From the NCBI RefSeq assembly GCF_024763615.1, contig NC_077224.1:2480001-2544000 (forward strand): a DNA stretch of 64,000 nt, written 5' to 3'. This document shows positions 54,656 through 64,000 of the stretch, piece by piece (within the stretch, counting starts at the first letter, position 1; each line of letters opens with the position of its first letter). The translations under genes and the position numbers were made by a program. The stretch comes from Phlebotomus papatasi. Taxonomy: Eukaryota; Arthropoda; Insecta; Diptera; Psychodidae. Below the pieces are notes generated by a model. It had not been told where the DNA came from, made no database searches, and saw nothing but the letters and a program-made list of their open reading frames with translations.

Positions 54656-55451
54656 GGGTAAATTAAGCTAATTCAAAACCTGCTCCAAATGGAAATTTTT
54701 CGCTACTCCAAATGGAAACGTCACTGTTTTAATGATAAATACAGTACTAAATTATTATATTTATATATTTTCTATACTTCAGTTTCATTATTTAGTTAAT
54801 TTTGCTCAAAATAAAGTGAAAATCCATTCATATTCACAAATTTTAATTTGTTAATTTCTCAGAAAAATTAAAAGTGTACCTTTTCACCATTGAATTTTTC
54901 ATAGATCAACCATGTTTTCCAATGAAAAACACAATAAAGTGACTTTTGTTTATTCGTTTTCTTTAACATTTATGTCATATTTCTGGCTAATTTTAGTTAA
55001 ATTAAGTGCTAATCTTTATTGTTAACGATACGTGAAGTTTTCAAATGAAATCATTAGCTATTTCATGAACAAAAAGGGTTTTTCTGAAGTGTCTGCAAAT
55101 GCTTCAATAGGAAACCCCGGAAATATGATTTTTTTTTCTCAAGAGCAACTCAAGGTTTTGGAAGCCTTTCGTCGCGGTTTCTTTTACACTATTTGTTTCC
55201 AATTAGAAACTTTCCCTTGTCTCCATTTGGATTAATTTGTTTCCAATTGCAGCATTTTACACTACCGTATTTTTCTTGTATTTAAGAACTTTTCAAAATA
55301 TATCTAAAGAATTTGACCAAACAGTAACATTCCAGAAGAGTCAAGGAGTAAATTTATGTAATTCTCTTCAGAAAATATATCAACCTGATGTGTTGAATCT
55401 TCTGTGAAAGTTAAAGTGTCTGGAAATGGTTTTCAATTAGGACATTTACTC
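54656..55451. mobile_element. GGGTAAATTAAGC element, copy 2
   Basis: TA at 54654-54655 and 55452-55453. Aligns end to end with 51415-52525 except for the MITE missing here and a ~60-bp deletion inside the reading frame (55032-55235 versus 51792-52061). QEQLKVLEAFRRGF is retained from the putative helix-turn-helix start. Confidence 0.8.
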
Positions 55452-55537
55452 TAATTTAAATCTGATTTTGGTTCGAAAATTGATCAGAAATGGCTTTAAT
55501 TTTCCTTTGGAACTTTTCTATAGGCAAATATTTACTA

Positions 55538-55752
55538 GGGGAAAGTAGTCTCCCTCCGAACGTTCATGCCTTCGAATAATGTGAATTTTCTTTTAGTTTT
55601 TCTAAGAGACTTACACATTTCTATTAAATATTAGTTGGTTTATCATCAATTGTTGATAATTCCGTGATAATTTAGGGTAAATCTCGTATGAAAAACAAAA
55701 GAAATTCACATTATGCGAAGACATGAACTTTCGAAGGGAGAGCACTTTCCCC
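55538..55752. mobile_element. GGGGAAAGT-CGAACGTTCATG MITE, copy 3
   Basis: TA at 55536-55537 and 55753-55754. GGGGAAAGTAGTCTCCCTCC and inverted GGGGAAAGTGCTCTCCCTTC, then CGAACGTTCATG and CGAAAGTTCATG. 215 bp; uninterrupted at the position where copy 2 carries another MITE. Confidence 0.85.
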
Positions 55753-55922
55753 TATAAATCCATTTTCACATGGATTTTTTTTCTAAATGGTTCCAATGAG
55801 CTTCTTTTTGGGATCTATCCTTTTCTCTTTTTACATAAATGATCTTCCGCAGGTTCTCAGATATTGTGGGTAGCATTTGTATGCAAATGATCTTCAGATT
55901 TATTGCTCCGCAGATCCGTTAA

Positions 55923-56105
55923 CTCTTTCGTCTCCGACGAGAGTTCCCGTTAACTCTTTCAACGAGAGTTCCCATGAGTTTTCCAATTTCCCAGAGGCGG
56001 AGAAAATTCTTTCTCAACGAAAGTATCATATTTGACCACTAAGACTTACAATAAAGTGAGTTTTACTGAAATTCGTTCTCTGGATACGTTGTGGTCCGGA
56101 AAGAG
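55923..56105. mobile_element. CTCTTTCGTCTC MITE with TTAA duplication (inside LINE)
   Basis: TTAA at 55919-55922 and 56106-56109; ends CTCTTTCGTCTCC and inverted CTCTTTCCGGACC. A direct repeat of GAGAGTTCCC and TTAACTCTTTC occurs inside (55951). Related by its ends to 40685 and 42109. Confidence 0.7.
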
Positions 56106-56797
56106 TTAAATTCATCTCACGCGTTTGATGATGTGAATGATGATTTGGAGAGGATCTCACACTGGGCCGACTACAATAATGGTCTGGTACTGAATGCCAG
56201 TTATTATGTATTTCACCTGTTCAATATATTAAATATTAATTCAATTCTTGGCGCCGATAAAACAAGATCTTTGGAGTGAATTCTTAGCGTCGTTATTTTT
56301 CTCTAAGCTTTCAAGGTTTAAATGTAACAGCCAGAAAGTCGCAGGCACTACTGGCGCTCTCGAGAGGAAGAAACCCAATCTCCTTTCCGCTTTCCCTTTC
56401 AGATGAAGAAATTCCACTCTCCTCTAAGGTAAAAAATCTAGGTGTCATCTTTAATGATACACTTACTTTACGACGCGAACTTTACGAGGATACCAAACTT
56501 ACGCCCCTTTGATTAGAGCACTTATTGTGGCACTTTTCACCTACGGGTGTGAGTTGTTCTGCAGAACACATGCTGAGGTGCATAGTCGTCCGAGACTTGC
56601 ATTTAATTCATGTTTGCACTATGTCTTCGGACTTCGTAAATATAATCACGTGTCCGTTTATGTTGATTCCATACTCGATCTTCTACTGTCCGGTTATTTC
56701 GATAACCGTGTAGTGGATTTCATTTCCAGGATTCTTTCGACTGGTAGGCCGCAGTACCTCGCATACTTTTTGGTTGCTGGATCATCTTCCAAGGGGG

Positions 56798-57250
56798 GGA
56801 ATTCTGTAACTCTGTGAAGTGATCACTTGTCAAAATTGGTGAACGCTTCACTGAAGTGCAATAGCAAAAGAGATTCTCTGTAACTAGCGATAGCTTCACG
56901 TGAAAAGATCACTTTGAGGTAGAGATGGTAAAATTTCAGAAAAGTTATGTGGTTTCACTTGCCAATTTTTCGGTGAAGATGATGTTATCACTCGGTGAAG
57001 CCCGTGAAGCCACTGAAAAATTTTTCGATATTCAACTTAAAAACCAACACGACGTCTTTTGTAACACTGAATTCTAGTGTTTTCTATAGTTACTTAGTTG
57101 AAATATTGATGAAAATCTTAAATTTAAGGAAAATTGCAACACATTTTCCCTCTTGCTTCACGCAAAGTTACAGAATAACTTTTCTAGTAGTCGTGAAGGG
57201 AAACTCGTGAACCTTTCACTAGTGAAGCGTTCACAGAGTTACAGAATTCC
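56798..57250. mobile_element. GGAATTCTGTAACTCTGTGA MITE (inside LINE)
   Basis: Perfect 21-bp inverted ends, GGAATTCTGTAACTCTGTGA plus one A on the left and the complement at 57230-57250. The interior repeats GTGAAGCG/CGCTTCAC words. It separates the LINE block ending LVAGSSSK from the block RVVILWNALP. 453 bp, no transposase. Confidence 0.85.
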
Positions 57251-57430
57251 TACCCAGATCTTCTTGCTTCAGTGTGCCTGGTTCAGAAAGGGTTGTCATT
57301 CTCTGGAATGCTTTGCCAAGAGAGCGAAAGAGAGGGCTTATCTTGAGTAATAAAATTGCTCGTTAATCAGGATTTTGCGACCTTTGAGAACTGGGCTAAA
57401 CTTCTAGTCTGAAGACCGCCTTATGATAGA

Positions 57431-58785
57431 AGCGCTTCAGACACTTCAGGCAGAGAAATAAATCATAATGAGAATTAGTCAGAAAAATTCTTAGAAGAAT
57501 AAACCAATTTCAGTAAAATGTGAAAAGAAATATCTCTGAAATGCACGTTTTCTCTGTCAATCAATCCCAAACAAACTTACGCAATCCCTGTTGCGCAATC
57601 CTCAGAAATCTAAACCAAAATACCCAAAAAGCAAAGACAAAACCTCATGGGAAAATTAAGTGAATGATATCCATTTATTTGAGATAAATAGCAAACAAAT
57701 ATATTTTATTTTGTTTAAATCTACAACCTGCAAAAAAGAATCATAAATTTTCTTTTAACCTGAAAGAAAAGAAACCAAAGAAACTGTGCGCAACTGGACA
57801 TGGAACTACGAGGAAAAAAAGCTGAAGGATGGTGGAAAAAATCTTGGTGAAAGAATTAAAAAAAACTACTAACTGAAGAGACATTAAAGAGAATTAAAAA
57901 AAAAAAGTAAAAACGAAAATATCTAATTGTGAAGAAAAATTATCTATTCTAATGCCATATAATTGTTCTCTCTTTTTATACTTAATTTAAAAAAAAAAAA
58001 CAGAAAATAATAAAGACGATATACAAAATAAATTTGAAGACAAAAAGAAAATTTTATATTTCTAACCCAAAAACTAAAGATTTTTTTTAAATGGAAGAAA
58101 AAATTCTTTTTTTTTCAGTTTTGTAAATACATTGATGATACTGAAGACTAAAAAAAAGAAGCTTAATTTTATTTAATCATTCTCCTTTTTTTCGTATCAT
58201 GAAATGAAAATGTTTATTTTTTTCGTTTTATTTCTTCACTCATTATTAATCCTTAAGAATTCTTACAATAAATTTCAATTATTAAATTATTTTATTTTGT
58301 TTTTTTTGTGTAAATTGTTTTTCTTGCTTTTTTTTAGCTAATTTTTTTTTCTCGGCCAATCGAAAAGAGGTCAATGGAGCCTCTCTCTGTCTCTTTTTCT
58401 CATTTTTATTTTGTTTTTAATTAAGGTAAGTTTTTCTTTCCCCGCCTTCTTGAACTTTCTCTTTTGCAGATGTCCTCCCAAAAGTGAAAAGAGACTTTAA
58501 AAGAGAAATTAAATTAAAGAAAATAAAGAATCCTTTGCTATATTTTCTGTCACAAAAAAGAAACTTAATTTAATGGAAATTTGATCCTCTTAACGTTGTC
58601 GTCGGCGCTTGAAAAAGAAAGTAAATATAAAAAAAAAATTAAGAGGAAATCTTGGTGGAAAGGGCAGGTTTTTCCGGACAGAAATGTTTGTTTTTTTTTT
58701 TTTAAGATAAACTCTCTGAGACCCCCGGAAACCAAGCCCAACAGCGAGAGGATCCAGAAAAAAAAAGATAGTGAGATATCGGTTC
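57431..58785. other. Convergent intergenic region / 3' UTR candidates
   Basis: Extremely A/T-rich with several AATAAA words on the plus strand (for example 57459, 58008, 58268) and TTTATT on the other, as expected for the UBC9 3' UTR (minus strand, from 58785 leftward). At about 57755-57900 a plus-strand acceptor-like CTGAAAG is followed by about 36 open codons (KETKETVRNWTWNYEEKKLK) to TAA; it is unassigned and may be chance. Poly-A/T runs abound near 57895-58330. Confidence 0.45.
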
Positions 58786-58913
58786 TTATTCGGTGGCTGA
58801 CATGGCTCTGGCCTGTGCTCGCACCCGTTTTTCATATTCTAGCCGATTCTGGCAGTAGATTGTATACGCTTCCGCCTGCGCAGGATCTTTGATATTGGGC
58901 TCCATGAGCAGTT
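58786..58913 (-). CDS. SUMO-conjugating enzyme UBC9, terminal exon
   Basis: On the minus strand the exon follows an acceptor TTGAATGCAG (AG at 58914-58915). It encodes, after two bases completing a Glu codon, 41 residues ending ARAMSATE and TAA (58786-58788). The text LLMEPNIKDPAQAEAYTIYC, then QNRLEYEKRVRAQARA, is the highly conserved last part of the UBC fold of UBC9. UBC9 is the single E2 that transfers SUMO from the SAE1/SAE2 E1 to lysines of target proteins, mainly in the nucleus. This segment contributes the C-terminal helices that contact the consensus-lysine substrate face. The catalytic Cys and SUMO-binding N-terminus are in upstream exons, not seen up to 64000. The gene converges with the plus-strand gene. 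The Drosophila orthologue is called lesswright (lwr). Confidence 0.93.
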
Positions 58914-59242
58914 CTGCATTCAACAAGAATTTTCAAAAAAAAAAAAAAGGAAAATAGAAACCTTTTACTGTCAATCCGGAAATTGGAATCTGAAAGAGAA
59001 TTTCTGGCAACATTTTCGACAGAGCAAAAATTACGATTTTGGTCACTGAACTCTCACTGCAACTCATAAAAATATTGCATTACAAGTTTATTGTGCATTA
59101 TTGATTTTGCTTGTGACATAATTATTAGAGGCATTTGACATTTGAAGAATTCACAGCTTTTGTAATTGATTGAAAGTGTAAAGACGAGGGAATGGGCTAA
59201 AACTTTGTGACAGTGCCATCTAGTGCAGGCAATACTGAAATG
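58914..59242. other. UBC9 intron, no repeat recognised
   Basis: On the minus strand this is the final intron upstream of the exon: a poly-T tract (complement of 58934-58948) leads to the acceptor. No further UBC9 exon seen here. Confidence 0.5.
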
Positions 59243-60893
59243 ACCCCATAGCAAAATTCCGCGGAAATTCCAGTGGAAAACTTGCGTCCAAATCGCAAAA
59301 TTCGCCGGAATTTGACGCAAAAATTCTACTAAGTTTTCCATGGAATTTGGAGCCGGTAATTCCATTGGAATCTTAGCTCTCCATGGAATTTCAAGTATGA
59401 ACCACTGGAATTCCAGCGTTAAATTCCGCGGAAGATTTATATGGAAACTCACACGTGAAAGGTCCGCGGGATAAGCTGTAAAAATCGTATGGAAATTTCC
59501 ACTATCTTTCCATAGGGTTTTATATGATTTTTTCCACTTTTTTTCTCGAATGTCAAACAAATAAAATGGTGTTGTGACAACATTGAAAATTTATTTCCAA
59601 ACCTTCCGCAAACATTTTTAGTGACTCCTGCGACGAATTAAAATATAATTAATTATGCGACACTGCGTTTCGTGTAGATAATAGTGAACTGATTACATTA
59701 AATAGGTCGCTAAACTAAAATAATACTGTTTTTATGTCATTTAATATATAGTCATTCGAGGAGAGTTGGAACAGTGGGAGATATGGACCACTTCGCCTCC
59801 TGCCTACACTCTATGCACGATCTCCACCTCATTTGGTCTATTTGTGCCCTTCAACATTCTAATGAAAACCCCCACGTTACAGCCTTCCACCTTTAAAATT
59901 GTACGAGAAAATTGAAATTGAATTTTTTGGAAGTCTGAAAAATGGCCAAAAATTTTTATTTCGCCATAAGAATACGTGTATTTGGGGGTTGAGGAGAGAT
60001 GGAACTTAATAGTTTTGGCAACACTTCCGGTGTGAATTTTAATCAATGCTCTTCAAAATCTTTTCAAGTAAATCTTAGAAATTATTCTCCCTAGATTTCC
60101 GGTAAGACTAACTTAATACACTCAGCGAAATTGCCATCGAAGTATATGAGCCACATATTCCACAAAATAAATCATTTATACTGAAAAAATAAAATAAACT
60201 GCAATAAATACAATGAAATAGTGTTCATGTCTAAAATCACTTCCCTCCTATTCTAAATTAACAAAATAAACTATAAATATTTTGCTAAAATTAGGAGTGT
60301 TCCATCTCACCCTCACTTTTTTTGAGTGCATCAAAATGCAACTTTTTTTTAATCCTATTTTTCGAATTGACTATTTTCGTCTAGGAATTTCTAATATTGA
60401 TATCTTAAATTTAGAGTCTTCAAATGATAAACCAGTGAGATTCGTCTTTGTCTCACATTCAAAACGTATCCGCAATATTGAATATAAAAAAGGTGTTCCA
60501 TCTCTCCTCGAATGACTATATATTTTAGGAAAAATTATTTTTTTTTATAAAATATTTTTTTATTGCTCAAAGTGTTAATTCGTTATTGCTGGTTTAGTAA
60601 AACATATTATAATCCTCGTAATCTTTGCTATTTCTTTAATATTCGGAAGTAAAATCATGAGGTGCATGTGACAGCTTAATTTTTTCTCCATTTTATTTTG
60701 GTGGAAAAATCCACATAAATTCCACGAGCATTTCCATGGATGTATTCTATATAAAAAATCCAGCATAAATCCAGTAATTTTCCTTGGAACGTATTATGGA
60801 AAATTCATATGGAATTTTTTAAGGAAAAATAGTGGAAAATTCCGAGGAATTTTTCGCTTGTTATTCCTATTCCGCTTTCTTTTGCTATGGGGG
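59243..60893 (-). mobile_element. CATAGCAAAA TIR element, copy C, with nested insertion
   Basis: Inverted relative to copies A and B. CCCCATAGCAAAATTCC at the left and TTTTGCTATGGGGG at the right, with the CCATGG-rich half on the left and ACAAGCGAAAAATTCCTC (complement) on the right. Interrupted at 59747-60520. The minus frame at 59054-59560 (168 residues) runs through the repeat words and is not a gene in my view. Confidence 0.75.
59747..60520. mobile_element. GTCATTCGAGGAGAG element (nested)
   Basis: Ends TATAGTCATTCGAGGAGAG and inverted complement (CTCTCCTCGAATGACTATA), continuing GTTGGAAC/GATGGAAC. TA/TATA flanks. In copy B of the host the corresponding position is uninterrupted (about 12070-12080). 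Inner text repeats GGAACACT-like words. No clear transposase frame. Confidence 0.75.
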
Positions 60894-61250
60894 AAACTTA
60901 GGACAGAATCACATTGACAGCCGCAAAGTTTCACTTTAACACTTTAAAACCGGAACAAAAAAATCACGTGAAATACCAAACTGGTATAAAATGTCAGTGC
61001 AGATGTTCTCCCCAAAAAAACAATTTTCAATAGTTTTTCGTTCCGTAAGACTTCTACAGCCTAGGACTTATAAATTCATTTTCCAATAAATATTTTTCCA
61101 TTTTCTTGTCATTTTTCTTTAAATTTTCTGAAAAATGACAGATTTTCGTAATAAAAAGCCAATTTCTATTCAATTTCCTTTTCCCTAGCAATTTGGCAAG
61201 GATCTTAGAACACATATCTATATATTTACCTGTTAAATTCTCGAATTCTC
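60894..61250. other. UBC9 intron, no element recognised
   Basis: AT-rich DNA with no TIRs, exon or RNA gene. Confidence 0.35.
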
Positions 61251-61636
61251 ATATCGTCGGTTCAGAAGAAGTATATTGTAAGTCCAAAATGTATACTTTA
61301 CAGGAAAGAGGTTTAAAGTTTGACAACTAAAAATTTATTTTCATTAATTTCACTGCAATTAGTATACTTTCAGCTTTTGAAACTATTTTACAATACTGAC
61401 GCATTGAATATCTTCTAGTTAACGCTACTTTTAAGATATTTAAACTAAAATTATGGGCTAAAAACTCAATAATTGGGCACGCTGATTTTCAGTTTTTTTC
61501 TTGTAACTTTTGCAAGAATATCCTAATCAACATAAAATTTTGTGGGGATATAGATCTAAGGTTTCTGCATCCAATGATACCATCTTTTATACTATTGTAA
61601 GTAGATTTACAATAGTCTTCTTCGCAACCGACGATA
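61251..61636. mobile_element. ATATCGTCGGTT MITE
   Basis: Ends ATATCGTCGGTTCAGAAGAA and inverted ATATCGTCGGTTGCGAAGAA, each followed by a TATTGTAA word. About 386 bp, non-coding. Confidence 0.75.
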
Positions 61637-62612
61637 TAGTTTGTGCTTTTATTTAAGAAAATTTTATGTGAAATTCCAACAAGAAATCTAAAAAGAAAAA
61701 CAAAGCGTAAAGTGAATTTCCACTTTATTTTTCTTTACAATACCACTCTACGAAAATTCTAGGTCTTATATTACTTCATTTTTAATAATTATTTTAACAT
61801 TTTAACGTATTTTTTACGATTTTTTCGAATCATAACAAAACTCAAAACTGTTAACAGCGATCGCCAGTGTACCTCGGATCGGAAGGTTGTTCTGCGTATA
61901 GGCGGAACCCCAAAATAAAATATATTTTTAATAATTATTCGCTGCATTTTACCAATAATGACCTTTAGCTAAATGCATTATGTTGGTTCATATTTAATCA
62001 ATAAACCCAATTTTATCGTTAAGTTTCTAACAAAATTGTTATTTTTTTACCTGTATTATTGAATCACTGTATCAAAGTCTTAGCCAGACATCCCCCATTC
62101 ATCGTATCTTAAAATTTTACACGAGAATTTGTCTAACAGAATATGAGGAAATATGACTGATTAAAATGATTTACAAATCTGTCAATTGAAAAATTAATAC
62201 TCAGTGATTCTAATTTCAATATCCATGCACTTTTTTAATTGTCTCGATAACAAATATTGAAAATAAATTATTGTTTTGCGAACAAATACGTTCTTTTTCA
62301 CTTGTTCCTCGGATCGACACACTTGTTTTCGTGGAAAATTGTGTTCAGCGCGCTCAGCTGTAGTTTCACGACCATTATTGGAGGTTTTTGTTGTGAAGAA
62401 ACCCTTTACCAGTGAGAGTGTTATGAAATTTAACAATTTTAGAACTGTATTGGTGTGAATATAAAGTACACAGTATAAGAGTGAAGAAAAACATTCATTG
62501 AAGCTTTGTAGAGTGATTTGGATGCCAACAAAGCAGAAGGATTCTCATAAAAAACGTCTGTCGATCCGTGGCTTACCCCCTTCCGATCGTGGAACACACT
62601 GCATCGTTGCAT
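61637..62612. other. UBC9 intron, no clear element
   Basis: GC-richer patches near 61855-61915 and 62560-62600 share CGGATCGGAAGG / CCTTCCGATCG-type text in inverted orientation and may be the two ends of an eroded ~740-bp element. The open frames at 62194-62458 (both strands) are shadows of each other. Confidence 0.35.
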
Positions 62613-62720
62613 TTAACCCTTTAAGGACAATTGGATCACCGGTGACCCAAAAATGAAATTTTTCCTACGGCCATCTAAAGTTGTATCTTGCATTAAAAAG
62701 TCAGAAAAAACTATTTTTTT
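62613..62720. mobile_element. Fragment of the TTAACCCTTTAA-GACGA element
   Basis: TTAACCCTTTAAGGACAATT, then GGATCACCGGTGACCC and AAATTTTTCCTACGGCCATC correspond to the left part of the element at 42097-42841. The right terminus is not found. Confidence 0.55.
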
Positions 62721-62851
62721 CGACTCCCATTTTTTGACCCTCTCGTCTTTAAAGTAGACTCTCTCAAATTCGGGCATTTGGGATCGAAATGTTACCCGAA
62801 ATTCTGGCGTCAAACTGTTTGAAATGCAACGACTTTTTGTATATCTACATA

Positions 62852-63909
62852 GGGGAAAGGCTCATAATTTTGTCCAGTTTCTTATTTTGGACACTTTGAG
62901 GATAAAATTGGACACTATAAATAAATTGATTAAAATGATGGATTTTTATTCCAATATTTGATGAATAATGAATTCTATCTAAATATTTGTTCTTTTTGGA
63001 AGATTTTAACACTAAATACGTTAAATTTTGAATATGATTTGAATTGAAATTGCTTTGTTGAAAATTCAGTGTGAGTAATTGCTTACGAGAAATATGACAG
63101 AACTTTGTGTTTACTTCAGTCTTATTTAGCTGTGATAAAGTACTAACAATGTTTCTTCGCTTTTTTTGCGTGATATTATTAAATATTCATTGAATATTGT
63201 GTTGATTTACGTTAGTGGTGATTTGTACATTTGATCTGAAGTGAGATTTGCCTTGTGAATTAGATTTTTCGTGTGAAAAATGGGAAAGTTTCCAAGAGAT
63301 TCACCAGAGAAGTGATACTCCTTATTTTGGACAGATCTTTTTCTCACGAAATTTCGTGAAGTTTTAGCTTTTGTGATGACTAGGTTGGACAAATGCCTGG
63401 AGAAACAAAGGAGCATCATCTCTACGAACGAGATGTAGCGAGAAATGCCTTGAAAGGCTCCCGGAAAGGCCAGGGAATGCGCGAATCCGCGCGTACTTGG
63501 AGTACCGAAGTCAACTCACTTTAATGAATGATATGTAAAGTTTCCGGACTTCTGTGACATTCTACGTTTCCCTTATATAAAAAGGAAGAGGACTTGGTAA
63601 GATTGGTTCATCAAATGAAGAACAATGGGCATCCTATTGAGGCGGATTAGCTGTCCAAATTTACAGCCAAGTTGTCCAAATTAATACCCAAGTTGTCCAA
63701 AATTCGAGTCAAATTCACCTCTACATATCAATTCATTTTTAAACGTATTAAAACTAATTTAGTAAAAACAAAGACAATAAACCCTTGCTAAGTTTCTATA
63801 CAACCCTTTGGTAAAGAGTAAAAAATCAATTAGTATTGAAAATATCGAACTTCAAACTTGGAACATCGATGCTTATAAGCAGACTGTCCAAAATTATGAG
63901 CCTTTACCC
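62852..63909. mobile_element. GGGGAAAGGCTCATAATTTT TIR element
   Basis: TA at 62850-62851 and 63910-63911. Ends GGGGAAAGGCTCATAATTTT and, inverted, GGGTAAAGGCTCATAATTTT, then GTCCA. 1058 bp. GTCCAAA/TTTGGAC words recur (sub-terminal repeats). It encloses a plus-strand transposase remnant at 63423-63524. Confidence 0.85.
63423..63524 (+). pseudogene. pogo-type transposase helix-turn-helix remnant
   Basis: A 33-codon frame reads YERDVARNALKGSRKGQG, then MRESARTWSTEV, then a stop. The spacing of Tyr, the Ala-Leu helix, the Arg-Lys-Gly turn and the Met-Arg-Glu-Ser/Ala-Ala-Arg recognition helix is that of the N-terminal psq-type helix-turn-helix of pogo/Tigger transposases, which binds the terminal repeats. 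The DDE catalytic region is absent. The TA duplication of the surrounding element agrees. Confidence 0.6.
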
Positions 63910-64000
63910 TATTCTCTTCAAACCCTTTATCCAAGATAATTTAAAAAACGATTAATGGAATATTTGTAAAAGAAAATCTAGGAAAAGTGAACTACAAAGA

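Larger units (their letters stand above)
55757..57430 (+). mobile_element. 5'-truncated LINE with two inserted MITEs
   Basis: Degraded reverse-transcriptase text can be read once two MITEs (55923-56105, 56798-57250) are excluded. It has an LFINDLPQVLR-like block, LYANDLQIYC at the catalytic box (YAND where active enzymes have YADD), then VNDDLERISHWADYN, a C-terminal FGLRKYNHVSVY region, and RVVILWNALPRERK near the 3' end. This order fits the Jockey/CR1-type non-LTR reverse transcriptase in reading direction +. There are frameshifts and stops, and the 5' half is missing. The 3' end, about 57345-57425, recurs at 15147-15250. Confidence 0.8.

Noticed and set aside
59054..59560. 168-residue minus-strand frame upstream of the UBC9 exon
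   Set aside because: Most of it lies in the CCATGG-rich half of a CATAGCAAAA transposon, with repeat-derived phrases and no recognisable domain.

Overview
The window is AT-rich insect nuclear DNA. The evidence is spliced genes with GT..AG introns, very large introns, exons clearly richer in G+C than their surroundings, and a dense, nested load of class II transposons with one non-LTR retrotransposon. The recognisable C-terminus of the SUMO-conjugating enzyme UBC9 reads as a dipteran-type sequence. A nematoceran fly such as a sand fly is plausible, but that is a guess, not something the sequence proves.

Two protein-coding genes can be supported. The first runs left to right in five exons: 28122-28415, 34789-35002, 39209-40131, 43237-43676 and 52982-53816. 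All junctions have matching phase (0, 1, 0, 2), every intron is GT..AG, and together the exons give 901 codons plus TGA. The protein is largely disordered, rich in Ser/Pro/Arg/Glu, and I do not recognise it. Its 5' exons must lie left of the first exon, most likely outside the window. The second gene is UBC9 on the minus strand, of which only the terminal exon (58786-58913) lies here; the rest should lie beyond position 64000. The two genes converge on an AT-rich interval at about 57.4-58.8 kb.

Region by region: 0.3-1.4 kb is a decayed mariner. 2.5-2.9 kb is a tRNA-like gene split by a MITE. 4.3-5.6 kb is a degenerate minisatellite. 6.3-13.6 kb is a cluster of TIR elements, several of them nested. 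17-21 kb is a 660-bp inverted repeat with a 2.6-kb spacer. 22-25.5 kb is the longest stretch without an obvious transposon. 25.8-27.6 kb is a minisatellite broken by a MITE within a MITE. From 28 to 54 kb the introns of the main gene hold minisatellites and more than ten TIR elements. 54.3-57.4 kb is a transposon cluster with a LINE carrying two inserted MITEs. 59-64 kb, upstream of the UBC9 exon, is again TIR elements.

I found no cassette, cluster or pathway that looks like a new biological system. The strongest signals are the unrecognised five-exon gene, transposon stratigraphy that can be dated from target-site duplications, several TA-target TIR elements that appear to retain fragments of a pogo-type DNA-binding domain, a 73-nt tRNA-like gene split by a MITE, and a set of GC-rich GGCGTGGC-type repeats around exon 4 of the main gene.
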